Source of the DNA: Dyadobacter sp. 50-39
Lineage (GTDB): Bacteria; Bacteroidota; Bacteroidia; Cytophagales; Spirosomataceae
NCBI GenBank assembly: GCA_001898145.1
Contig: MKSR01000040.1
Coordinates: 682,001-746,000 of the forward strand
DNA: 64,000 bases
Direction: 5' to 3'
Under the pieces are notes generated by a model. The model saw only the letters and a list, made by a program, of their open reading frames with translations, had not been told where the DNA came from and did not search any database. A program made the translations under genes and the position numbers. Below, piece after piece: positions 8,147 through 16,269 of this stretch (position 1 is the stretch's first letter; each line of letters opens with the position of its first letter).

Positions 8147-11146
8147 TCACGAGACCGGCAGCCAGATGTGAAACGCAGCCCCTTCGCCGGGATGCGACTC
8201 GGCAGATACGAAGCCTTCATGCTGTTCTATGATTTTCTTCACAATGCTCAATCCGATGCCGGTACCGGCGTATTCCTGCCGGCGATGGAGCCGCTGAAAC
8301 AACGAGAATATCTTCTCGCGGAACTCGGGCTCGAAACCAATGCCGTTGTCTTTCACACAAATGTGATGATACGCACGATCGGCCTGCTCCGGGAGCGCCA
8401 GCGGAATATCCTGCCCCATTTGCCGGCTGCCGGTGATCCGGATCTCGGGCTGAACAGTCGAAAATTTGAGCGAGTTACTGATCAGGTTTGAAAACAGCTG
8501 GTTCATCTGCAAAGGATTGGCAGCGATTACCGGGAGGTTTTCGGTAATGAGCACCGCGTGTTTTTCTTCAATGGCCAGTTCAAAATCAACTCTGATGTCG
8601 TCGATGATCCTGTTCAGGTCCACCTGCTGGGTAGCCTCGCCGTTTTGCGCCAGCCTGCTGTAAGACAACACCGACTGGATGAGTTCCCCCATGCGCTGGG
8701 CGGCCTGGTATATCTTCTGGAAATAGCTTTTAGAAAGTTCGCTGTCGAAATTGTTCCGCTCGATCAGGTGAATGAACGTCTGTATCTTGCGGAGCGGCTC
8801 CTGAAGGTCATGGCTGGCCACGTAGCTGAATGATTCCAGTTCCCGGTTAGCATTCACCAGGTCCTGTGTGCGCTGTTCCACTTTCCGTTCGAGCTCGTCG
8901 GTAATGCGGTGGCGCTCGGTCGACATCCTGATCTGCGCTTTGGCCCTGGCGATCAGCTCCCTGCTCGAAAAAGGCTTCACAATATAATCGTCCGCGCCGA
9001 TTTCGATCCCTTCGATCCTCGACTCCTCTCCTGCCCTTGCGGTGATCAGGATGATGGGCGTGTGACAGATCGCCGGGTCGCTTTTCACGGCTTTCAGCAA
9101 CGCGATCCCGTCCATTTCCGGCATCATGATATCACTTAGCACCAGTGCGGGACGTCGCTTGCGGATCAGCCCCAGCGCTTCCGCACCATTGGATGCCGTC
9201 AACACGCCATACTGATTTCCCAAAAGCGACTTGATATGCTGCCGCATGTCGGCATTGTCGTCGGCGATCAGCACACAATCCATTGCCTGGTAATCCCGTG
9301 GAGAATGCGCTTCACCCTCTTCACCTACCGGGGCCAGCAGGCTCTCGGCTTCGGTAGTGTAAAGATCCGAAATGGCTTCGTCCAGTTCTGGATCTACTTC
9401 AGATACCAGAGCCGGTTCCAGGTGCGCTTTGCCCTGCGGAATTACAGCCGTGAAGCAACTGCCTGCTCCCTCCGTGCTTTCGACGCTGATCGTTCCATTA
9501 TGAAGCCCCAGCAATTCCCGGATGAGTGAAAGGCCTATTCCCGCGCCTTCATAGGTGCGCCCGCCCGAGTTTTGCACCCGGTGGAAGCGCTCGAACATGT
9601 GGGGCAGCTCTTCCGCCGGAATACCTACGCCGGTATCGCGCACCGAAAGCAGGATACGCCCCTCGTGTGCACGGAGGTCGAGCGTTATCTTCCCATTGAG
9701 CGTAAATTTAAATGCATTGGATAGCAGGTTGAACACCACCTTTTCCCACATCTGCCGGTCGACATACGCCGTTCCGGTGTCGGAATCTATGTTTACCTCG
9801 AATTCGAGCCCCGCCTTTTCGATGACCGAGCGGAAGCTGGAAGCCAGGTTGCGGGTGTAAGCGCCCATGTCCGTCCGGACGAACCGCGCATGTTCGCGGC
9901 CGCCCTCCATCCTGCTGAAATCCAGCAGCGTATTCACCAGTTTGAGCAGGCGCAATGCATTCCGGTGGGTCACCTCCACTTTTGCCTTGTCCTCGTCGCG
10001 CCACCCCGGCACGCTATGGCTCATGAGCTCTTCCAACGGACCGAGCATGAGCATCAGCGGTGTCCGGAACTCGTGACTGATATTGGTAAAAAACAGCGTT
10101 TTGGCCTTGTCCAGCTCTTCGAGCACACGTAACCTGCGTTGCTCTTCCTCGTACGCCATCACATTGCCCAGGCCCAGCGCGATGCGGTCGGCAATCTGCT
10201 GGAGAAAGTTCCGGTATGCCTCGTCGAACTTCCGGTAGGGATTCAGCCCAACGGCCAGTACGGCCAGCGGAAACTTCCGGCTCGCCGACTGAATAGGCAG
10301 GTACACCACATATTTAGGCGGTTCGTCCCATCCTCCGGTCGACAAATGCTTCCAATGCCCGCGGTTGATCGCCTCGGTCATCCGGTTCTGCTGTACCGTG
10401 GATACGAGCTGGGCATAATGGCCTGCCGGTTCGGAAAGGCGAACATCCGCGTCCAGCCGGTCGTCGTCCCGGCTCACGCCCGACGTAGCCACCAGCCTGG
10501 CGTGCTCGCCGTCTTCGGAAATCCTGTAAACGACCGCGAAGGGAAAGTCAAGCGAGTTGGCCGACAGCGCCTTTCCCACCTGTGTGAAAACCTCATCCTC
10601 TTGCTTCTTTTCGCCCAGGGAGTCGAGCTGCTGCATGGTTTTGAGCGCCCGTTCGCTGAGGATACGCTCGGTATCGGCGGTGTTATAGCATATGATGCCA
10701 GCCGGACGGCCATCGTCGCCCAATACCGGGGTGTAGGAAAATGTGTAGTAGGTTTCTTCCGGGAATCCGCTCCTTTCCATGATCAGCAGCCGGGACTCCA
10801 CATAAGTACCTTCGTCGCGTTCCATGGCGCGGGACAGCAGGGGTTCTATATCCTTCCAGATATCTTTCCACACCACCGAAGCCGGCTCGCCGAGCGCATG
10901 CGGGTGCTTGCCTCGCACAATGTCGATATAGGCGTCGTTATAAAATTTGAGAAGCGTCTGCCCCCAGCCGATCCATATAGGCTGCTTCGAGCTGAGCATG
11001 ATCCTGATGCATGTCTTCAGGCTCTGAGGCCAGTCGCGGGGGCTTCCCAATGCTGTTGCATTCCAATCGAATTCCCTTATACGTCGGCCCATTTCGCCTC
11101 CACCTGCCAAAAACTCAAGTGTGGTTTGTTCCGTCGGGTCGGTCAT
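8147..11146 (-). CDS. Hybrid sensor kinase with two kinase modules around a receiver (PAS-GAF-HK-REC-HK)
   Basis: 999 residues without transmembrane segments, so cytoplasmic. Order: PAS-like domain about 20-150 (LGSPRDWPQSL, IWIGWGQTLLKFYNDAY); GAF-like region about 170-330; first HisKA with H358 in FFTNISHEFRTPL; HATPase with GAGIGLSLIRELL; receiver at about 625-740 with D672 in LSDIMMPEMDG; a short coiled coil; a second, bacteriophytochrome-like HisKA with H779 in SYVASHDLQEPLRK; a second HATPase ending in GTGIGLSIVKKIIEQHEG. The receiver between two kinase cores suggests an internal relay. It is translationally coupled by an ATGA overlap to the single-domain response regulator gene upstream, its probable partner. 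The signal sensed is unknown. Confidence 0.9.
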   Translation of the reverse strand: MTDPTEQTTLEFLAGGGEMGRRIREFDWNATALGSPRDWPQSLKTCIRIMLSSKQPIWIGWGQTLLKFYNDAYIDIVRGKHPHALGEPASVVWKDIWKDIEPLLSRAMERDEGTYVESRLLIMERSGFPEETYYTFSYTPVLGDDGRPAGIICYNTADTERILSERALKTMQQLDSLGEKKQEDEVFTQVGKALSANSLDFPFAVVYRISEDGEHARLVATSGVSRDDDRLDADVRLSEPAGHYAQLVSTVQQNRMTEAINRGHWKHLSTGGWDEPPKYVVYLPIQSASRKFPLAVLAVGLNPYRKFDEAYRNFLQQIADRIALGLGNVMAYEEEQRRLRVLEELDKAKTLFFTNISHEFRTPLMLMLGPLEELMSHSVPGWRDEDKAKVEVTHRNALRLLKLVNTLLDFSRMEGGREHARFVRTDMGAYTRNLASSFRSVIEKAGLEFEVNIDSDTGTAYVDRQMWEKVVFNLLSNAFKFTLNGKITLDLRAHEGRILLSVRDTGVGIPAEELPHMFERFHRVQNSGGRTYEGAGIGLSLIRELLGLHNGTISVESTEGAGSCFTAVIPQGKAHLEPALVSEVDPELDEAISDLYTTEAESLLAPVGEEGEAHSPRDYQAMDCVLIADDNADMRQHIKSLLGNQYGVLTASNGAEALGLIRKRRPALVLSDIMMPEMDGIALLKAVKSDPAICHTPIILITARAGEESRIEGIEIGADDYIVKPFSSRELIARAKAQIRMSTERHRITDELERKVEQRTQDLVNANRELESFSYVASHDLQEPLRKIQTFIHLIERNNFDSELSKSYFQKIYQAAQRMGELIQSVLSYSRLAQNGEATQQVDLNRIIDDIRVDFELAIEEKHAVLITENLPVIAANPLQMNQLFSNLISNSLKFSTVQPEIRITGSRQMGQDIPLALPEQADRAYHHICVKDNGIGFEPEFREKIFSLFQRLHRRQEYAGTGIGLSIVKKIIEQHEGFVSAESHPGEGAAFHIWLPVS

Positions 11147-11547
11147 AGAGCAATGCGGTTATCGATCAGTTGCGTAAATCCCTTTCGGAGCTCTTCAATA
11201 TCAGGACTTTTCTTCATGAAACCGGAAGCGCCCAGTTCCATGCATTTCGTGACGATTTCCTTCTGATCGGAAGTCGAGTACATATATATCGGCGTCCCGG
11301 TGAGCCGGGGGTTCTGCTTTAATTCGGCCAGCAGCTCCATACCGTTCATTTTAGGCATGTTGATATCAATAAAAATCAGGTGGGGGTTATAGCTGTTCCC
11401 ACCCAGTTTTTCCAACGCCTGAATGCCATCGCATGCAAATTCACAATTCACGCCGGCGCCTGTATCCTGCATGGTAAGCAGGAATATTTCCTGGTCATCG
11501 ACATCGTCGTCCACCAGCAGAATTGAAATGTTTCCGGATTTCATCAT
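11143..11547 (-). CDS. Single-domain response regulator (Rcp1-like)
   Basis: 134 residues, a lone receiver domain with no output domain. The acidic pocket is LLVDDDVDDQE, the phospho-acceptor is D61 in LIFIDINMPKMNG, and the conserved Ser/Thr and Lys are in YMYSTSDQ and GFMKKS. This DVDDQE form is typical of Rcp1-type regulators that pair with phytochrome-like kinases, matching the second kinase module of the downstream gene. The stop overlaps the kinase start codon (ATGA). It probably acts as a phosphate shuttle or by protein-protein contact. Confidence 0.92.
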   Translation of the reverse strand: MMKSGNISILLVDDDVDDQEIFLLTMQDTGAGVNCEFACDGIQALEKLGGNSYNPHLIFIDINMPKMNGMELLAELKQNPRLTGTPIYMYSTSDQKEIVTKCMELGASGFMKKSPDIEELRKGFTQLIDNRIAL

Positions 11548-11880
11548 TATATCTGTAAAGGGTTATGTCGGCCGGCTCACCTCCAAGCACTATACGTTTC
11601 CTCTCGCCCGCCGATCACGTGTAGATTGCAAAAGTTGTTCCATGCCCCACTCATCTGTAAAAAGCGCCTGGCGACGGCACCTGAATGCGCCCCTGCCTAA
11701 GACCCGCAGTGTTCGGCCGCCAACATAGGGAAAAATTTTGCACGTATTTTTTCAAACCGGGGAAACCGTATCCCGCGAATGCCATTTTGTAGAATTTATT
11801 CAAATTTTATACTACAAAAGTAGAATTAATTAACTTTTCGATATACTTGCGGGCACAATCACTTAGCCAACAGTATTTCA
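11548..11880. other. 333 nt intergenic region between divergent genes
   Basis: No convincing open frame or RNA. It must carry promoters for the response regulator (leftward) and the lipoprotein gene (rightward). TATACTTG at 11842-11849 is a one-mismatch -10 for the rightward gene. CAAAAGTA at 11815-11822 reads TACTTTTG on the minus strand and could be a leftward -10, but it is far (about 270 nt) from the regulator start. The right half is A/T-rich. Confidence 0.4.
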
Positions 11881-12465
11881 ATGAAGAAAAATCTCCTCAA
11901 CCTATGGCTGCTCATGCTGATGACGGCCGTGTCCTTTTCATGCAGCGACGACGACAAAACGCCCGGCGCAATCCGGCTCGAAGATTCCTGGAAAGATGGA
12001 TGGACTTCGCAAAAGGTACTCGACATCACGAAAGGCCAGCGCCCGGACCCATCGGTGTACCTCGACCAGAAATACATTGATTTTCACCTGGCCCAATTCA
12101 ATGGCGGCGCCACTTACCTCGTCACCAAAAAAGCCCTGGACGATTACGGCCGCGACACGCTCGGCTACCCCGACAATACGCAGTTTGTCATGACCAAAAC
12201 TGAAATGGACGCCATGCTGACCAAAACCGGCAAGGATATCGGCAAGATTGAAACCGAGCTGGGAATCCCGGCAGGAAGCTGGAAGGGCAAAGAAATGGTC
12301 CGGATATCGATTCCGAACCCGAAAGAACTGAACGTGCGCGTTCCCTCAGGCAACGAGATGGGTGCCAACAGCCTGTGGCTGCCGGGCGGGCATCTTCCCA
12401 CGGGCTATTCCGAGGCGGTCGTCAACAAGATACCCAAGGGGAAATACACGGAAACACCACTATAA
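11881..12465 (+). CDS. Lipoprotein of unknown function with a polymorphic-toxin-like C-terminal domain
   Basis: 194 residues. A lipoprotein signal (MTAVSFSC, Cys21) is followed by an acidic SDDD sorting-like stretch and then a compact domain: NGGATYLVTKKALDDYGR, NTQFVMTKTEMDAML, IETELGIPAGSW, NVRVPSGNEMGANSLWLPGG, YSEAVVNKIPKGKYT. I do not recognise a named Pfam family. From memory this string pattern is like C-terminal domains seen in Rhs/WapA-type polymorphic toxins, but that cannot be verified here. A free-standing lipoprotein would be unusual for such a toxin domain. It is followed by a terminator and then a small cytoplasmic protein that may be its partner. Confidence 0.7.
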   Translation: MKKNLLNLWLLMLMTAVSFSCSDDDKTPGAIRLEDSWKDGWTSQKVLDITKGQRPDPSVYLDQKYIDFHLAQFNGGATYLVTKKALDDYGRDTLGYPDNTQFVMTKTEMDAMLTKTGKDIGKIETELGIPAGSWKGKEMVRISIPNPKELNVRVPSGNEMGANSLWLPGGHLPTGYSEAVVNKIPKGKYTETPL

Positions 12466-12476
12466 CCCGATAAACG

Positions 12477-12513
12477 GGACAGCGCGCCGGGCAACGTGCT
12501 GTCCTTTATTTTT
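12477..12513 (+). terminator. Terminator after the lipoprotein gene
   Basis: GGACAGC at 12477-12483 pairs with GCTGTCC at 12498-12504, followed by TTTATTTTT. It separates the lipoprotein from the next small gene, which therefore needs its own promoter. Confidence 0.75.
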
Positions 12514-12517
12514 GACG

Positions 12518-12525
12518 TATATTTA
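12518..12525 (+). promoter_or_regulatory. Candidate -10 element of the 74-residue gene
   Basis: TATATTTA differs from TAnnTTTG at one position and lies 21 nt before the ATG at 12547, directly behind the preceding terminator. Confidence 0.35.
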
Positions 12526-12546
12526 GCCCCGCATAACGCTCTTTAC

Positions 12547-12771
12547 ATGAAAGAAATCGCCAAGGAAGCCTGGAACTACACTTTCTCCGAACAACCATCC
12601 GGAGACTACGTGCTCTCGGTGGTTTGCGGAGGAGTGGGCGTCTACGAGTTTGTGATCCGCCTCACAGCCGTGCAAGCGGCCGCCTACGAGCGCGAAGGCA
12701 TTCCGTATATTTCCCGGCTGGCCGACCAGGTGCGGCACGACCAGTCCCCGTTCGCCGAACAGCAGGTCTGA
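12547..12771 (+). CDS. Small cytoplasmic protein, possible immunity protein
   Basis: 74 residues from the ATG at 12547. The longer frame from 12496 begins inside the preceding terminator and is rejected. The protein is acidic, has no signal or membrane segment, and reads as one small alpha/beta domain (SGDYVLSVVCGGVGVYEFVIRL, then a helix with EREGIPYISRLADQVR). I do not recognise the family. Its size, acidity and position next to a toxin-like lipoprotein gene fit an immunity protein, but this is inference. It ends just before a strong terminator. Confidence 0.65.
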   Translation: MKEIAKEAWNYTFSEQPSGDYVLSVVCGGVGVYEFVIRLTAVQAAAYEREGIPYISRLADQVRHDQSPFAEQQV

Positions 12772-12808
12772 CCTGCCCCATTGTTTTTCAGCTGGTTAAC
12801 AATTTCTT

Positions 12809-12838
12809 AAAGGCCCTCCGGGGCCTTTTTATTTTTTC
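12809..12838 (+). terminator. Terminator after the 74-residue gene
   Basis: AAGGCCC (12810-12816) and GGGCCTT (12821-12827) form a tight hairpin with a four-base loop, followed by a T-rich tract. Confidence 0.88.
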
Positions 12839-12932
12839 CTGTGCAACGTTTCGCAAACCCGGTCGTCATTGCATTGCATTCGCCGTCGCGGCGGCGGATG
12901 GACGCAAATCGGAAATTGTTAATTAGCCATGT

Positions 12933-15338
12933 ATGAAAACACCCCTACTCACCCTGGCCATCCTGGCCTTCTTCATGAATTCCCTTTACGCCCAGCACGT
13001 GCGCATTTCAGGCCTTTTGATGGATTCCACGGCCAGTAAACCTGTTGAATTTGCGACGGTAGCGCTGCTGAAAGACGGAAAAATAGCCGAAGGCGTTACG
13101 GCCGATGCGAAGGGCCGGTTTATATTTCCCAAAGTCTTGCCGGGCGTATACATCGTTCAGGTATCGCTGCTGGGCTACGCTACCAAAACCTTCGGCCCTG
13201 TACACGCCGATCAGGAAGATGTTGAAATAGGCGTCATCAAGCTGGCCCCGGCGACGCAAAACCTGAAAGAAGTTACCGTGAGTGAGCAAAAGGCCTTGTT
13301 CGAGGAGCGCTCCGACCGGATGGTTTATAATGCAGAGAAGGATATCAGTATCAAAGGAGGCGACGCTACCGACGTTTTGAAGAAAATCCCTTCCGTTGCC
13401 GTGGATATCGAAGGCAATGTGCAGCTGCGCGGCAGCGGTAATATCAAGGTACTGATCAACAACAAACCTTCCAATGTGGTAGCGCGAAGTGTTTCCGAAG
13501 CCTTGAAGCAGATCCCCGCCGACATCATCAAGCAGGTGGAGGTAATCACGTCGCCTTCCGCCAAATACGATGCGGAAGGAACTGCGGGCATCATCAACAT
13601 CATCACCAAAAAGAACACGCTAAAAGGCACCAATGGGTCCATCAGCCCGAACTTCGGTCAATGGAACAACTGGCCCAATGCGAGCATCAGCCACCGCAAC
13701 AAAGGCCTTACGCTCTCTGCCAACGGCGGTTACAGCGATTGGAAAAACAAACGGTATATGCAGCAGTACCGCACTTTCACCAGCGGCGACACCATCACCA
13801 ACCAGGACCAGCTGCAATGGGTCCGCGGCCGCGGCAAGAATTTCTACGGGTCGTTCAACGCCGACTGGGATATCGACTCGCTCAACCGCATCGGTGCCGG
13901 CATCAACTATTACAATGGGGTCAACACCAACTGGTTCGACATTACTTTCGACGAAAGCAGCCGGGGCGTTTCCAGCCAGTATTTTCGCCGCGATATGCGC
14001 AGGACGTACGACTGGGAAGGATCGACGATCAACCTGGATTATACCCGCCTGTTCAAGAAACCGAAACGGGAGCTGACCCTGCTGATGATGTATTCGTTCG
14101 AAGGCGAAGACAGCGATTACGACTCCGACCTCAAGGGCCGGGACAATGGCATATATTATCGCGAAAAGAGCTATAACATCAGCAACAACAAGGAAGGAAC
14201 CATCCAGCTCGATTTCACCAACCCGCTGGATAGCATCAGCACCCTGGAAGCGGGTACCAAAACCATTTTTCGCAAAATCCTGAGCGATTACCGCATATCC
14301 AGCGCCATCGACGGCTCCGAAGATTTCCACGATATGCCCGAGCAGGCCAATGTATTCGACTACGCGCAGCAGGTCACCGCAGCTTACCTGGTCTATAACC
14401 GCACCCCGAAGAACAAATGGGGCATCAACCTCGGCGCCCGGTATGAGCATACGTTCATACAAGCCAACTTTTTAAACGGTACCGCCGCATTTTCGAACAA
14501 CTACGGTAACCTTATCCCCAGCGTGAGCTTGTCGCGGAGCCTCAAAAAGAGCCAGCAACTCAGGGTAAGCTACACGCAGCGCATCCAGCGCCCGCAGTTC
14601 TTTTACCTGAACCCATATGTCAATCAGGCCGACTCCAAGAATCAGTACGGGGGCAATCCCTACCTCAAACCGGAGCTGACGCATTCGGTGGAAGCGAATT
14701 ACAGCGTATCCATCAAGCAGACGAGCATTAACGCGTCCTTTTTCCTGCGCCAGACCAACAATGCCATTGAAAACATCAGCAATGTTGACAGTACCGGCGT
14801 GCTGAAACAGATTTTCCAGAATGTTGCCGAAAATTCCGCTTACGGCCTTAACCTGAGCGCCAACACCAAGCTCATGAAGCAATGGAGTGTCAACGGCTCG
14901 CTCAACGTTTTCTATAATGTCCTGGAAAGCGCCGAGCTCAAAACCCGCAATGCCGACTGGATGTACCGTATCAACCTCAATTCCACCATCGACTTCGGCA
15001 AAGGTATCAAAGCGCAGCTCTTCGGGTTTTACAACTCGCCGCGGGTGAACCTTCAGGGCAGTTACGGCGGGTTTGGGTTCTATAACATGGTGATCCAAAA
15101 AGAGGTATTCAAGAAGAAAGGCACCATCGGGTTTGGCTATGACAATCCGTTCAACCGCAGGATACGGTGGAAAAACGATTTTGTCGGTTCAAACTTCGTG
15201 CAAACGCAGGATGTAGCCATGTACCGCCGCGGCTGGCGCCTCAACCTGAAATATGAATTCGGCCAGGTATCCGGCGGACAGCGCCAGAAAAAACGGATCA
15301 GTAACGACGATAAAAAGTCCGGCGAAGGGAATAATTAA
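12933..15338 (+). CDS. TonB-dependent outer membrane receptor, OMP beta-barrel family 3
   Basis: 801 residues. Signal peptide MKTPLLTLAILAFFMNSLYAQ; carboxypeptidase-regulatory-like domain (SGLLMDSTASKPVEFATVALLKDGK); plug region with LKKIPSVAVDIEGNVQLRGS and ITSPSAKYDAEGTAGIINIITKK; then a long barrel ending in NLKYEFGQ and a basic tail (RQKKRISNDDKK) that is unusual, because most barrels end on an aromatic residue. Same class as the receptor at 2284-4746. No SusD gene follows. A terminator at 15379-15411 closes the gene. Confidence 0.85.
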   Translation: MKTPLLTLAILAFFMNSLYAQHVRISGLLMDSTASKPVEFATVALLKDGKIAEGVTADAKGRFIFPKVLPGVYIVQVSLLGYATKTFGPVHADQEDVEIGVIKLAPATQNLKEVTVSEQKALFEERSDRMVYNAEKDISIKGGDATDVLKKIPSVAVDIEGNVQLRGSGNIKVLINNKPSNVVARSVSEALKQIPADIIKQVEVITSPSAKYDAEGTAGIINIITKKNTLKGTNGSISPNFGQWNNWPNASISHRNKGLTLSANGGYSDWKNKRYMQQYRTFTSGDTITNQDQLQWVRGRGKNFYGSFNADWDIDSLNRIGAGINYYNGVNTNWFDITFDESSRGVSSQYFRRDMRRTYDWEGSTINLDYTRLFKKPKRELTLLMMYSFEGEDSDYDSDLKGRDNGIYYREKSYNISNNKEGTIQLDFTNPLDSISTLEAGTKTIFRKILSDYRISSAIDGSEDFHDMPEQANVFDYAQQVTAAYLVYNRTPKNKWGINLGARYEHTFIQANFLNGTAAFSNNYGNLIPSVSLSRSLKKSQQLRVSYTQRIQRPQFFYLNPYVNQADSKNQYGGNPYLKPELTHSVEANYSVSIKQTSINASFFLRQTNNAIENISNVDSTGVLKQIFQNVAENSAYGLNLSANTKLMKQWSVNGSLNVFYNVLESAELKTRNADWMYRINLNSTIDFGKGIKAQLFGFYNSPRVNLQGSYGGFGFYNMVIQKEVFKKKGTIGFGYDNPFNRRIRWKNDFVGSNFVQTQDVAMYRRGWRLNLKYEFGQVSGGQRQKKRISNDDKKSGEGNN

Positions 15339-15378
15339 GGCTCAACAGCATCACTACGTCGGACTGAATGAACGGTAG

Positions 15379-15411
15379 CCCGGGTTTCTCAAAAAACCCG
15401 GGTATTTTTTT
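15379..15411 (+). terminator. Terminator of the TonB receptor gene, overlapping the next promoter
   Basis: CCCGGGTTT (15379-15387) pairs perfectly with AAACCCGGG (15394-15402) and is followed by TATTTTTTT. The end of the T run also supplies the -33 TTTG (15409-15412) of the following promoter. Confidence 0.92.
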
Positions 15412-15456
15412 GGAAACCGAATGGTTTCATTTATATTTGGAAACCGTTCGGTTTCC
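15409..15456 (+). promoter_or_regulatory. Promoter with two flanking operators for the ArsR-type regulator
   Basis: TTTG at 15409-15412, exactly 19 nt, then TATATTTG at 15432-15439: a full match to the Bacteroidota TTTG-N19-TAnnTTTG promoter. Two dyads surround the -10. The first, 15412-15429, reads GGAAACCGAATGGTTTCA. The second, 15439-15456, is a perfect 8-bp-arm palindrome with a 2-nt centre, GGAAACCG-TT-CGGTTTCC. They start 27 nt apart and overlap both promoter elements, as expected for a repressor that shuts off its own operon. Confidence 0.75.
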
Positions 15457-15484
15457 AATTTACTTTTATGACCGTTTCCAACGC

Positions 15485-15817
15485 ATGAACCAAGTACGAC
15501 GTGACGTTTTTCAGGCCATTTCAGATCCTACCCGCAGGGAGATCATCGGCTTGCTTTCCAGGCGAACACTCAATCTCAACAACGTAGCCGACCATTTCAC
15601 GATCAGCAGGCCCGCGGTCGCGAAACATATCCGGATACTGACCGAATGCGGGCTGGTAATTGTGCAGACACGCGGCCGTGAAACCTTCTGCCAGGCCGAT
15701 CTCCGGGGCTTGAAAGCGGTTTCTGAATGGGCCAACACGTACCAGGAGTTCTGGAACAATAAATTGGATGCACTCGAACGATTCCTCGACGATAACCCTT
15801 CGGATGAAAATCTTTGA
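15485..15817 (+). CDS. ArsR-family winged-helix transcriptional repressor
   Basis: 110 residues from the ATG at 15485 (MNQVRRDVFQAISDPTRREIIGLL). The frame is open upstream to 15368, but that part overlaps the terminator and operators and is not coding. The winged helix is typical: NNVADHFTISRPAVAKHIRILTECGLV is the recognition helix, followed by a wing (VQTRGRETFCQAD). No metal-binding Cys/His cluster is apparent, so it is of the non-metal SRPBCC-linked subgroup. The SRPBCC gene follows 20 nt later in the same operon. Operators at 15412-15456 suggest autorepression. Confidence 0.9.
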   Translation: MNQVRRDVFQAISDPTRREIIGLLSRRTLNLNNVADHFTISRPAVAKHIRILTECGLVIVQTRGRETFCQADLRGLKAVSEWANTYQEFWNNKLDALERFLDDNPSDENL

Positions 15818-15837
15818 ACTTTTAACCCATCATAAAC

Positions 15838-16269
15838 ATGGCTTTTGAACCTTTTGTGTTAGAAAAAGTACTGAATGCATCTCCTGCGCGCGTATGGCGG
15901 GCCCTCACGGATGTGGGTCAGATCCAGAAATGGTATTTCCCCTTACCCGAATTCAAAGCGGAGCCCGGTTACGAATTCGAATTCACGGCAGGCAGCGAAG
16001 AACGCCAGTACCGCCACCTCTGCAAAGTCACGGAAGTGGAACCAAACCGGAAGCTAGCCTATTCCTGGCGCTACGCCGACTTTCCCGGCGATTCCGAAGT
16101 AAGTTTCGAGCTCATCCCCGAAGGCGATAAGACCCGCCTGCGCCTGACGCACAAGGGCCTGAACACCTTCCCTCAAGACCACGCCGATTTCAAACCGGAA
16201 AGCTTCTCCGCAGGCTGGAACCACATCATCGGCAAGAGCCTGGCAGCATTTGTGGAGCAGGAAGGCTAA
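15838..16269 (+). CDS. SRPBCC (AHSA1-type) domain protein
   Basis: 143 residues, a single START/Bet v1-like helix-grip domain: VLNASPARVWRALTDVGQIQKWYF at the N-terminus, RKLAYSWRYADFPGDSEVSFEL in the middle and GWNHIIGKSLAAF in the C-terminal helix. Such proteins bind small hydrophobic ligands. Pairs of ArsR regulator plus AHSA1-type protein are a common two-gene unit. Ligand unknown. It converges on the broken SDR gene with a 4 nt overlap of ends. Confidence 0.92.
   Translation: MAFEPFVLEKVLNASPARVWRALTDVGQIQKWYFPLPEFKAEPGYEFEFTAGSEERQYRHLCKVTEVEPNRKLAYSWRYADFPGDSEVSFELIPEGDKTRLRLTHKGLNTFPQDHADFKPESFSAGWNHIIGKSLAAFVEQEG

Noticed and set aside
12496-12546. Extended N-terminus of the 74-residue protein
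   Set aside because: The extension starts inside the terminator stem of the previous gene; the ATG at 12547 follows a -10-like element.
13620-14462. 280-codon minus-strand open frame within the TonB receptor gene
   Set aside because: Low-complexity Val/Ala/Gly-rich product and full overlap with a convincing receptor gene.
15368-15484. Extended N-terminus of the ArsR-type regulator
   Set aside because: The stretch contains a terminator, the promoter and two operators; the winged-helix domain begins at the ATG at 15485.
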